This document shows, piece after piece, positions 1-5,047 of a stretch of DNA of 5,047 nt (its first letter is position 1; the number at the start of each line of letters is the position of its first letter). A program made the position numbers and the translations under genes. The DNA comes from Pirellulales bacterium (GTDB taxonomy: Bacteria > Planctomycetota > Planctomycetia > Pirellulales > JALHLM01). The stretch spans positions 1-5,047 of the forward strand of contig JALHLM010000449.1 of NCBI GenBank assembly GCA_022844585.1, written 5' to 3'. A model generated the notes under the pieces. That model saw only the letters and a list, made by a program, of their open reading frames with translations. It was not told the DNA's origin and made no database searches.

Positions 1-72
1 CTGCTCGGTCTGGCGGTGCTGTTCTTGGGCATCGTTTGCATGCGCGGGTTCGGGTCGCGTTCTAACTACTAA
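1..72 (+). CDS. C-terminal end of a membrane protein (5' end outside window)
   Basis: Frame 1 is open from the window edge to a TAA at 70-72 and gives 23 residues. The first 14 (LLGLAVLFLGIVCM) are strongly hydrophobic, and the tail that follows carries two arginines (RGFGSRSNY). This looks like a last transmembrane helix with a short basic tail, which would be cytoplasmic under the positive-inside rule. Too little is present to name a family. The stop lies 42 bases before the ATG of the diguanylate cyclase on the same strand with no obvious terminator between, so the two could be co-transcribed. That this is a real gene end is inferred from the hydrophobic composition and the spacing. Confidence 0.6.
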   Translation: MLGLAVLFLGIVCMRGFGSRSNY

Positions 73-102
73 GGTCGATAAACGTCGCGTCGGCGCGCGA
101 CG

Positions 103-107
103 AAGGG
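103..107 (+). promoter_or_regulatory. Ribosome binding site deciding the diguanylate cyclase start
   Basis: AAGGG lies 7 bases before ATG 115 and only 1 base before the in-frame TTG at 109. The normal spacing supports the ATG and gives a protein two residues shorter than the longest frame. Confidence 0.55.
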
Positions 108-114
108 ATTGCCA

Positions 115-1062
115 ATGACGTTTGAATTGCTGGCGAATTTGAGTCTCTGGGACGTACAAGTGCCGACCTCCTTGGCCTTGGCCGCTGTGGCGGTAATGGG
201 CTACATGGTCGGGCGTTGGCGCAATGCGTCGCCGCAGAACATCGTGGCGATCGAATCGCGCCGCGAAGTGAAGCGCGCGCAATTGGTTGCCAAAGAGCTG
301 GAGCAAATCGCCGAGCAAGTTCGCGTCAATCTCGCCAAACATCACGCCAGCGTGGCGAATTTCAAAGATCGCGTAAAACAAATGGGCGGCAACAACGCCC
401 ACGAAGGCTGGCACGACGTCTGCCGCGAAGCGGAAGGCATTCTCGGGCCCACGTTGGAACTCGCGCAGCAAATCGCGCGGGCCTATGACGAAATCCGCCA
501 GCAGGGCAATCACCTGATGACGCTGACCGAGATGCGGACCGATCCGCTGACCGGCGTCAACAATCGCCGCGCGTTGGAAGAGATGCTCGGCAATCTGTTC
601 ACGATGCGCAGTCGGTACGAGTTGCCGTTCTCGGTGGCGCTCATCGACGTGGACGGCTTCCGCAAGGTGAATGAAGAAGAAGGGCACGCCCGCGGAGATC
701 GTGTGCTGCAATCGCTCGCGCGGTTGTTGGCCGATAGCTTGCGCGAGACCGACTTCGTGGCCCGGTATGGCGGCGAGGAGTTCGCGGTGGTGATGCCGCA
801 AACGCCGCTGGACGGCGCCAGCCGGAACGCGGATCGGCTGCGGCGGCTGATTCAAGATCGCATCAAGCTGACCGTAAGCATCGGCGTGGCCGCCGCCGAG
901 GATGGCCAGAACACGCAAGTCCTCCTTGGACATGCCGACCAGGCGCTGCAGGCCGCGAAGCAAAGCGGCCGCAACACCGTCTGCCAGCACGATGGCGAGG
1001 AAACATCGCTCGTGCAACCGGAACCATCGGCGCTCGCGCACGCGGAAACCGTCGTGGCGTAG
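115..1062 (+). CDS. Membrane-anchored diguanylate cyclase (GGDEF domain)
   Basis: Predicted to make the second messenger c-di-GMP from two GTP at the inner face of the cytoplasmic membrane. The 315-residue protein has one likely transmembrane helix (about residues 16-33, VPTSLALAAVAVMGYMVG), then a long charged, mostly helical and probably coiled-coil stretch (about 45-135), then a GGDEF domain (about 140-290). The domain opens with DPLTGVNNRRALEE. It keeps the metal and substrate motifs LIDVDGF and NEEEGHARGD, has the active site as GGEEF (219-223), and ends in the AK..GRN motif. An RxxD inhibitory site (RETD, 210-213) sits five residues before GGEEF, so product feedback inhibition is expected. 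NEEEGH replaces the commoner NDxYGH, but the key Asn and the Asp of RGD remain. No sensor domain is recognisable; the helical linker may serve for dimerisation or signal transfer. I chose ATG 115 because AAGGG at 103-107 lies 7 bases upstream; an in-frame TTG at 109 is too close to it. The effector is not in the window. Confidence 0.9.
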   Translation: MTFELLANLSLWDVQVPTSLALAAVAVMGYMVGRWRNASPQNIVAIESRREVKRAQLVAKELEQIAEQVRVNLAKHHASVANFKDRVKQMGGNNAHEGWHDVCREAEGILGPTLELAQQIARAYDEIRQQGNHLMTLTEMRTDPLTGVNNRRALEEMLGNLFTMRSRYELPFSVALIDVDGFRKVNEEEGHARGDRVLQSLARLLADSLRETDFVARYGGEEFAVVMPQTPLDGASRNADRLRRLIQDRIKLTVSIGVAAAEDGQNTQVLLGHADQALQAAKQSGRNTVCQHDGEETSLVQPEPSALAHAETVVA

Positions 1063-1156
1063 TCGAGCGTCGCCCTAATTCGTTGTCCCCAAGTCATTCT
1101 GACGCAACGAGTTCCGCGCTTGGGAGAAACAAACGGCGACCGCGCGGGGTTGAATG

Positions 1157-1165
1157 TGGTAGAAT
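1157..1165 (+). promoter_or_regulatory. Candidate extended -10 promoter for the BON-like gene
   Basis: TGG followed by TAGAAT (1160-1165) fits an extended -10 element (TGn + TATAAT, 5 of 6 matches). A -35 box is poor: the best candidate is GCGACC at 1136-1141 with an 18-base spacer, matching only the GAC core. Transcription would start near 1172 and leave a leader of about 33 bases before ATG 1205. It lies in the 142-base gap after the diguanylate cyclase and would give the BON-like gene its own promoter. The call rests on a sequence match only. Confidence 0.4.
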
Positions 1166-1194
1166 CGTCCCAGGCGAATCGTCGGGTCTTGCGC

Positions 1195-1198
1195 GGAG
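1195..1198 (+). promoter_or_regulatory. Ribosome binding site of the BON-like gene
   Basis: GGAG ends 6 bases before ATG 1205. This supports the start codon, which is also the one that places a signal peptide at the N-terminus. Confidence 0.55.
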
Positions 1199-1204
1199 TT
1201 TGCC

Positions 1205-1957
1205 ATGAAGACTGCTCTGGCGGTGGTTGCGGCGTTCTTGAGCGTCGTGCTGTTTGCGCGGGACGCGGCCGCCCAGGCGGATAGTCGGGCGTCCAATTCG
1301 AGCTCGCGGACGTCGGCCTCCAGCCCTTCCATGTTCGGCAATAGTTCGTCGCGCTCCGGTGGCAGCGCGGGAGGACGCGGAGCGGGAGGGCAACCAGGCG
1401 CCGGCGCCGCGATGGGTCAGAACGGCCAGATGCAGCTGGGCAGCGGCGGCACCACGACCGGCAGCGAGCGCTACATGCGCGGCAATCGGCAGGCCGGCAA
1501 TTTCGTCGGCTCGGATGCGACCGAAGTCAGCCAGTTCTTTTCCGCCCTGACCGGCGGCCGCGCCGGCGCGGGTGGCGGCGGCGATTCCGGATTGCGCGCG
1601 AATAACAATCGCGGCAATGACTTCAACAATCAAGGTCAGGATCAATCCCGCTCTACGACCATTCCGCATCGCCTCGTGGTGTCATTCCGATACGCCGCGC
1701 CGCGGATTCAATTGCCGGTCGCCAATGCGTCGGGCGCAATCACGTTGAAGGGCTTGAACCGCCTGCAGTCGCGGGGCCCGTTGAGCGTTGAGTTGCGGGA
1801 GCGGACGGCCATCCTCCGCGGGGTCGTTGCCACAGACCACGACCGCGCTCTGGCGGAGACGTTGACGCTCTTGGAGCCCGGGATCTCTCAGGTACAGAAC
1901 GAATTGACAGTTGCCGAGAGTCTCCCGACGGTAGAGCCGGCAACCGCGCCGCAGTAA
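1205..1957 (+). CDS. Exported Gly/Ser-rich protein with a C-terminal BON-like domain
   Basis: The 250-residue protein starts with a clear Sec signal peptide (MKTALAVVAAFLSVVLFARDAAA), probably cleaved after the AAA near residue 23 or AQA near 25. Residues about 26-86 are low complexity, rich in Ser, Gly, Ala and Gln. A short more structured block follows (about 87-116: SERYMRGNRQAGNFVGSD, then TEVSQFFSAL). After a second Gly/Asn/Arg-rich stretch (118-150) comes a beta-rich segment (155-182). Residues about 191-236 read as a BON-like unit: GPLSVELRERTAILRGVV, a helix, then the turn EPGISQVQNELTV. BON domains are known from periplasmic and outer-membrane proteins such as OsmY and bind membranes or partners; that role here is an inference. 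It may be attached to the envelope or be partner to the secretin encoded convergently. The last 72 codons are overlapped antisense by the lipoprotein gene. Confidence is high for a secreted protein and moderate for the BON assignment. Confidence 0.8.
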   Translation: MKTALAVVAAFLSVVLFARDAAAQADSRASNSSSRTSASSPSMFGNSSSRSGGSAGGRGAGGQPGAGAAMGQNGQMQLGSGGTTTGSERYMRGNRQAGNFVGSDATEVSQFFSALTGGRAGAGGGGDSGLRANNNRGNDFNNQGQDQSRSTTIPHRLVVSFRYAAPRIQLPVANASGAITLKGLNRLQSRGPLSVELRERTAILRGVVATDHDRALAETLTLLEPGISQVQNELTVAESLPTVEPATAPQ

Positions 1958-2756
1958 CGCCCGTTCGCATGAATTGCGATCCGCCTGTGCCCTGCATGGG
2001 CGATCCCAGGCTCGCTGTATCCGAGGCGCCCAACTGGGCGGAGCTTCCTAAGTCGATGCCCTGCGCGCCGCCCGGCGTGGCGGCGCCTAAGTCGATGGTC
2101 GTCGTGTTCATCCGCGCACGTGTTTCCGTCGTGGGCGGCATCGGATCGAAGTAACCAACTTGTTGCACGCCCTCGCTGACGGGCGGCGTTCTCGCCGGCA
2201 GCGCGGGATGATCGACCGCCAAGGTTTCCGGCACCGTCGGGTTCGCCGGCGGTTTCCCGGGCAATAGGTGCCGTGTCTGCTCGCTCAGCACGACGTCTCC
2301 TTGCGTGGAGACAAAACGGCAGAGGAGCGAGACTTGCTTCTGCTCGCCGCCGAGTTCGTCAAACGGCAGCCAGAAGTTGTAAGAGTGCTTGAGGATGCCT
2401 TTGTCGGAATGGTGTTCGGCGAACTGCTCTTCCGTGAACACGAATTTGCGCTCGGGCACGACGTTGTCCTTGAAGCCATCCGACTCGTTGAACGCGTATA
2501 CGCTCAACGTGCCCGCGACCTTGACCGGCTTGCCCCCTTCGTTCGCGTAAAACACCAGCCGCCCGCCGAAGCCGCGAATGGGCTGACTGGCCCCGCTGGT
2601 CATTACGGTCTCGGACCAATTGGCCACAAGCTTCATCGGCCGCTCAAGTTGGCCATTTTCACCGGCGCCCCAGGGGATGTTCTTCTTCAGATCAAAATCC
2701 GCGCATCCCACGAGCGCGGCAAGCATGATCGCGAACAAAGAATAGCGGCGCTGCAT
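1740..2756 (-). CDS. Lipoprotein with an uncharacterised conserved-looking domain, downstream of the secretin
   Basis: The 338-residue frame begins at ATG 2756 with a lipoprotein signal peptide: MQRR, a hydrophobic core and the lipobox LVGC, with lipidation expected at Cys18. Ala at +2 would favour the outer membrane by E. coli sorting rules. Residues about 40-166 form the only globular part, with marks such as ANWSETV, IRGFGGRLVFYANEGGKPVKV, GTLSVYAFNE, RKFVFTEEQF, YNFWLPFDELGGEQKQVSLL and the closing LLPG. The pattern suggests a beta-sandwich; I do not know its function. I recall similar proteins in planctomycetes but cannot verify this. Residues 168-215 are Pro-rich, and 216-260 hold an IDLG repeat. 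Residues 267-338 are antisense to the BON-like gene and become Arg/Pro/Ser-rich, so the native tail may be a by-product of a lost stop. No good Shine-Dalgarno site precedes the ATG. The gene lies 187 bases after the secretin on the same strand, so a pilotin-like or accessory role is plausible but inferred. Confidence 0.75.
   Translation of the reverse strand: MQRRYSLFAIMLAALVGCADFDLKKNIPWGAGENGQLERPMKLVANWSETVMTSGASQPIRGFGGRLVFYANEGGKPVKVAGTLSVYAFNESDGFKDNVVPERKFVFTEEQFAEHHSDKGILKHSYNFWLPFDELGGEQKQVSLLCRFVSTQGDVVLSEQTRHLLPGKPPANPTVPETLAVDHPALPARTPPVSEGVQQVGYFDPMPPTTETRARMNTTTIDLGAATPGGAQGIDLGSSAQLGASDTASLGSPMQGTGGSQFMRTGVTAARLPALPSGDSRQLSIRSVPERSRAPRASTSPPERGRGLWQRPRGGWPSAPATQRSTGPATAGGSSPST
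2047..2097 (-). repeat. 12-bp direct repeat encoding a duplicated IDLG segment
   Basis: CCTAAGTCGATG occurs at 2047-2058 and again at 2086-2097, exactly 39 bases (13 codons) apart. On the minus strand each copy contributes to Ile-Asp-Leu-Gly in the lipoprotein (residues 221-224 and 234-237). Both copies use the same TTA leucine codon, which is unusual in this GC-rich sequence, so an internal duplication is more likely than protein-level convergence. It lies in the low-complexity tail of the protein. Confidence 0.6.
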
Positions 2757-2796
2757 GGTAAGGTCCGGCGAGTAAGAGGGATTAATCTGTCTTGAA

Positions 2797-2933
2797 CCGC
2801 GGAGGCGCTGAGACGCAGAGGGGAGTTTGAAGTTTTCAGTTTTCAGTTTTCAGTAAACTTGAATAACCCCGACATCTTGGGAACTCGCTTCTTCGCACGC
2901 ATTAGTCTTCTCCGTGTCTCCGTGACTCCGTGG
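2797..2933. repeat. Composite inverted-repeat element of 8-bp CGGAG-type units
   Basis: The left arm, 2797-2820, is three 8-bp units (CGCGGAGG, CGCTGAGA and CGCAGAG plus one base). The right arm, 2910-2933, read on the minus strand, is three units of CACGGAGT, CACGGAGA and CACGGAGA. The arms match at 18 of 24 positions in inverted orientation around an 89-base spacer. The element fills most of the 187-base gap between the secretin stop and the lipoprotein start. Motifs of this kind (runs of CACGGAGA) are, as I recall, scattered between genes in planctomycetes and other environmental bacteria; their role is not established. It could be a REP-like or MITE-like element, or shape the mRNA between the two genes. 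There is no transposase and no clear target duplication. Confidence 0.6.
2831..2854. repeat. Heptamer tandem repeat (AGTTTTC), about 3.4 copies
   Basis: AGTTTTC repeats perfectly at 2831-2837, 2838-2844 and 2845-2851 and is followed by AGT. It lies in the spacer of the inverted-repeat element. It is AT-rich against a GC-rich background and non-coding. AAGTTT at 2830-2835 and AAACTT at 2855-2860 give a 6-bp inverted repeat around it. Slipped-strand variation in copy number would be expected. Confidence 0.7.
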
Positions 2934-2943
2934 TGCAATTTCA

Positions 2944-5047
2944 CTACCGCTGACCCTGCGGCGCTTGGTACGCGACCGGTTGGACGGGTTGCTGCGGCGG
3001 GCGTTGTGCCGGGGGGGCCGGCGTGCGTTGTACTTGGGGATCCGGGTGCGGGCGCAGTTGGAGTTGATTCGCTTGCGGCTGAACGCCGGGCGGGACGCCG
3101 CCGCTGGGCGGGCCGAGCATGGGCGTCTGTCCGTTCGGCACCGGCTCGATCACCGGCGCCAGGGTCGGTTCGCCGAACGGCGCTTGCATCGGCGTGCCGT
3201 CCGGGCCGACGGTCGGCTTGCCGTCCAGGTTCTGATCCGGGTAGATCGTCAGCACTTCGTCCTCTTCCCAATCGTCGCCGCGGCCGCGCAGCCCGCCGTA
3301 GCCGTGAATCTTGCGGACGTCGGCGAGGCACCAGTTCATGCGGCCTGCTTCGACTTGCTTGAGCGTCTCCGCTTCTTCCTTGGTGCGGACGACGTGAGGC
3401 GTGAGAATGATCAGCAGTTCCGTCTTTTCGTTCGACACGCTGTCGTAGCGGAACAAATTGCCGAGGACGGGAATACTCGCCAACAACGGCACGCGGCGAT
3501 GCACCTGCGAACGGCGATTGGTGAGCAAACCGCCGATCACGATCGTCTGTCCGGAATGTGCGCTGACCGTGGTTTGTGCTTGCGTAATCTCAATGCGCGG
3601 CTGACGGACGACTTCGCCGGTGGCCGAAATCGAGACCGGAATGCCTTCGGCCTCCGGGCCGAGCGCCGATTTCTGCGCATCGACTTCCATCACCACCAGG
3701 TTGTCCGGACTGGTGCGCGGCGTCACGCCGAGAATCAGACCGACATCTTCCAACTGCACGTTGTTGATCTGTCCGGTTTCGTTGAGCTGAGTGCCCGTGA
3801 TCGTCGGGACGCGCTCGCCGACTTGCACGTAGGCAGGTTGATTGTCGAGCGTCATGATTTGAGGCCGGCTTAGCACGTCCAAACGGCGCGATTCCTGTAA
3901 GGCGCGGATCAGGATGCTGACGCTCTCGCTCGAAGCGCTCAACACGAGGCCGCCGAAACCGAGGTCGTTGTTGGTGCGGTTGACGGAGAAGTTCGACAAC
4001 GCCTGCCCGGCCACATTGCCGCTGTTACGCAAGGCGCTCGTACTGACCGCGTTACCCAGCGCCTGATTGTTGAACGCGAAGCCTGGCGACAACGTAGCGG
4101 TTTGAAGTTGCGTCGTGGTGTTCGTGACCACGCCAGCCGGCGTCGAGGTCTGCGACGTTTGCTGGATGTTGGTAATGTTATCCAGAAAGCTGCGATCAAA
4201 GAGCAGCGAATCCTGTAAACCCAACTCCACGCCGAACTCGTCCGTATTGTTGAGCGCGACTTCGGCGATCAGCACCTGGATCATCACCATCGGCGGCCGG
4301 GCGTCGAGTTGCGTGACCAGCTTCTGAATCTCCGGAAAGTACCGTGGCGTCGCGCTGACAATGAGCGAATTGCTCACCAATTCCGGCACCACGACGACTT
4401 CCCGTTCGATTTGTTCGAAGGCCGTGGAAGCGCCCGGAACTAATTGCTGAGTCTCGCGTTCGGTGCGGAGGAATTCGTTGACCGACTCCGCAATGGCGTC
4501 GGCCGGTGCATTGCGCAGCCGGTAGACTTGCGTTTCACGCTGTTGCAGATCGCTTTCGTCGAGCCGCAGCAAGATCGCCTCGACCACGCGGAGGTCTCCC
4601 TCGCTGCCGGCCGCGATGATGCTGTTGGTGCGGGTGTCGATCGAGAAGCGGACCGGCAACACGCCGCCCCCTTCGCCCGTGCCGACCACCAGCCGTGCTT
4701 GCTGCTGCTGACCGCCGCGACCTTGTCCGCCTGCGGCGGCCTGACCGAATAGTCCTTGCAGCAATTCGGCAAGCGCCGAGGCGTCGCCGCGAATGATCGT
4801 GAATACCTTCACCTGTGCGGCGGCGGCCGGCGGTTGATCGAGTTGCTTGATCAAGGCTTCCAGCAGTTCCATGCTGGCCGCAGGCGCGGATACCAGCAAC
4901 GAGTTTGAGCGGGGCTCGGCCGTGATCCGCACATCGGACAACACGCCGGACTGCAATTGCCGGCGCCCTTCGCTGTCGATGGCCATGAAGCGGAGCGCGG
5001 TGGATTTCATCTGCTGAGCGCGCGACCCGGTCGCTCCACCGCCCTGC
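2944..5047 (-). CDS. Secretin of the GspD/PilQ superfamily, 5' end outside window
   Basis: Predicted outer-membrane channel subunit for type II secretion or type IV pilus export. The frame stays open to the window edge. The Met at 5010 has no signal peptide after it and QGGGATGSRAQQ in frame before it, so the gene starts beyond 5047. Numbering from that Met, three secretin N-type repeats are visible: 25-60 (ITAEPRSNSLLVSAPA, then LIKQLDQPP), 66-151 (VKVFTIIRGDASALAELLQ and IDTRTNSIIAAGSEGDL), and 160-236 (TQVYRLRNAPADAIAESV and VPELVSNSLIVSATPRYF). A Gly/Gln-rich insert (91-105) breaks the second. The channel domain follows (about 240-545): MIQVLIAEV, LDVLSRPQIMTLDNQPAYVQ, then the family signature GQTIVIGGLL (487-496), VPLLASIPVLGNLF (507-520) and TELLIILTPHVV (530-541). 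After it come MNWCLADVRKIHG, with the only Cys of the visible part, and a Pro/Gln-rich tail to 688. The lipoprotein gene lies downstream on the same strand. GspD and PilQ cannot be told apart here. Confidence 0.93.
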   Translation of the reverse strand, partial: QGGGATGSRAQQMKSTALRFMAIDSEGRRQLQSGVLSDVRITAEPRSNSLLVSAPAASMELLEALIKQLDQPPAAAAQVKVFTIIRGDASALAELLQGLFGQAAAGGQGRGGQQQQARLVVGTGEGGGVLPVRFSIDTRTNSIIAAGSEGDLRVVEAILLRLDESDLQQRETQVYRLRNAPADAIAESVNEFLRTERETQQLVPGASTAFEQIEREVVVVPELVSNSLIVSATPRYFPEIQKLVTQLDARPPMVMIQVLIAEVALNNTDEFGVELGLQDSLLFDRSFLDNITNIQQTSQTSTPAGVVTNTTTQLQTATLSPGFAFNNQALGNAVSTSALRNSGNVAGQALSNFSVNRTNNDLGFGGLVLSASSESVSILIRALQESRRLDVLSRPQIMTLDNQPAYVQVGERVPTITGTQLNETGQINNVQLEDVGLILGVTPRTSPDNLVVMEVDAQKSALGPEAEGIPVSISATGEVVRQPRIEITQAQTTVSAHSGQTIVIGGLLTNRRSQVHRRVPLLASIPVLGNLFRYDSVSNEKTELLIILTPHVVRTKEEAETLKQVEAGRMNWCLADVRKIHGYGGLRGRGDDWEEDEVLTIYPDQNLDGKPTVGPDGTPMQAPFGEPTLAPVIEPVPNGQTPMLGPPSGGVPPGVQPQANQLQLRPHPDPQVQRTPAPPAQRPPQQPVQPVAYQAPQGQR

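Larger units (their letters stand above)
1063..1204. other. Intergenic gap between diguanylate cyclase and BON-like gene
   Basis: This 142-base stretch is without a gene of its own. It holds the extended -10 candidate at 1157-1165 and the BON-like ribosome binding site. Short inverted pairs are present (CCCAAG 1088-1093 with CTTGGG 1119-1124; CGTTG 1081-1085 with CAACG 1105-1109), but there is no T-run, so I do not call a terminator. Confidence 0.6.

Noticed and set aside
1088..1124. Inverted pair CCCAAG / CTTGGG as a terminator after the diguanylate cyclase gene
   Set aside because: Only 6 bp with a 25-base loop and no T-run; too weak to call.
1094..1669. Minus-strand open frame of 191 codons opposite the BON-like gene
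   Set aside because: Ala/Arg-rich product typical of antisense of Gly/Ser-rich GC codons; the plus strand has a signal peptide, ribosome site and BON-like end.
2268..2795. Plus-strand open frame of 175 codons opposite the lipoprotein gene
   Set aside because: Antisense to the lipoprotein signal peptide and domain; no ribosome site or family likeness, so treated as a shadow.
2757..2800. Minus-strand promoter for the lipoprotein gene (TTCAAG with ATTAAT-like box)
   Set aside because: Neither box is close enough to consensus and the spacing is wrong; read-through from the secretin is as likely.
2965..3873. Long plus-strand open frame (about 300 codons) opposite the secretin gene
   Set aside because: It is antisense to clear secretin coding sequence, its product is Arg/Leu/Asp-rich with no recognisable motif, and long antisense frames are common in GC-rich genes.
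5008..5010. ATG at 5010 as the secretin start
   Set aside because: The frame stays open upstream to the window edge, and there is no signal peptide after this Met, so it is internal.

Overview
The window looks like chromosomal DNA from a GC-rich bacterium, most probably a planctomycete (Pirellulales-like). This is an inference from three things: the style of the proteins (a secretin with a long Pro/Gln tail, a neighbouring lipoprotein with a domain I associate with planctomycetes, and an exported Gly/Ser-rich BON-like protein), weak or variable Shine-Dalgarno sites, and intergenic repeats of the CACGGAGA type. No rRNA, tRNA or marker gene fixes the taxonomy.

Layout: two convergent blocks. 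The plus-strand block holds the last 23 codons of a membrane protein (1-72), a membrane-anchored diguanylate cyclase (115-1062) and, after a 142-base gap with an extended -10 promoter candidate, a secreted protein with a low-complexity linker and a C-terminal BON-like domain (1205-1957). The minus-strand block reads from the right edge: a secretin of the GspD/PilQ superfamily whose 5' end lies outside the window (5047-2944), a 187-base spacer filled with repeats, then a lipoprotein gene (2756-1740). The lipoprotein frame does not stop before the BON gene. It runs 218 bases into that gene's 3' end on the opposite strand, so the two blocks overlap tail to tail.

How the genes may work together: the secretin would form an outer-membrane channel for type II secretion or type IV pili, and the lipoprotein downstream on the same strand is a plausible accessory or pilotin-like partner. 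The BON-like protein is predicted to be exported to the same compartment. The diguanylate cyclase keeps its active-site and inhibitory-site motifs and could set c-di-GMP levels, but nothing in the sequence ties it directly to the secretin.

I found no phage, insertion sequence with a transposase, CRISPR array, toxin-antitoxin pair or defence system. The least explained parts are the antisense gene-end overlap, the composite inverted repeat between secretin and lipoprotein, and the lipoprotein domain.
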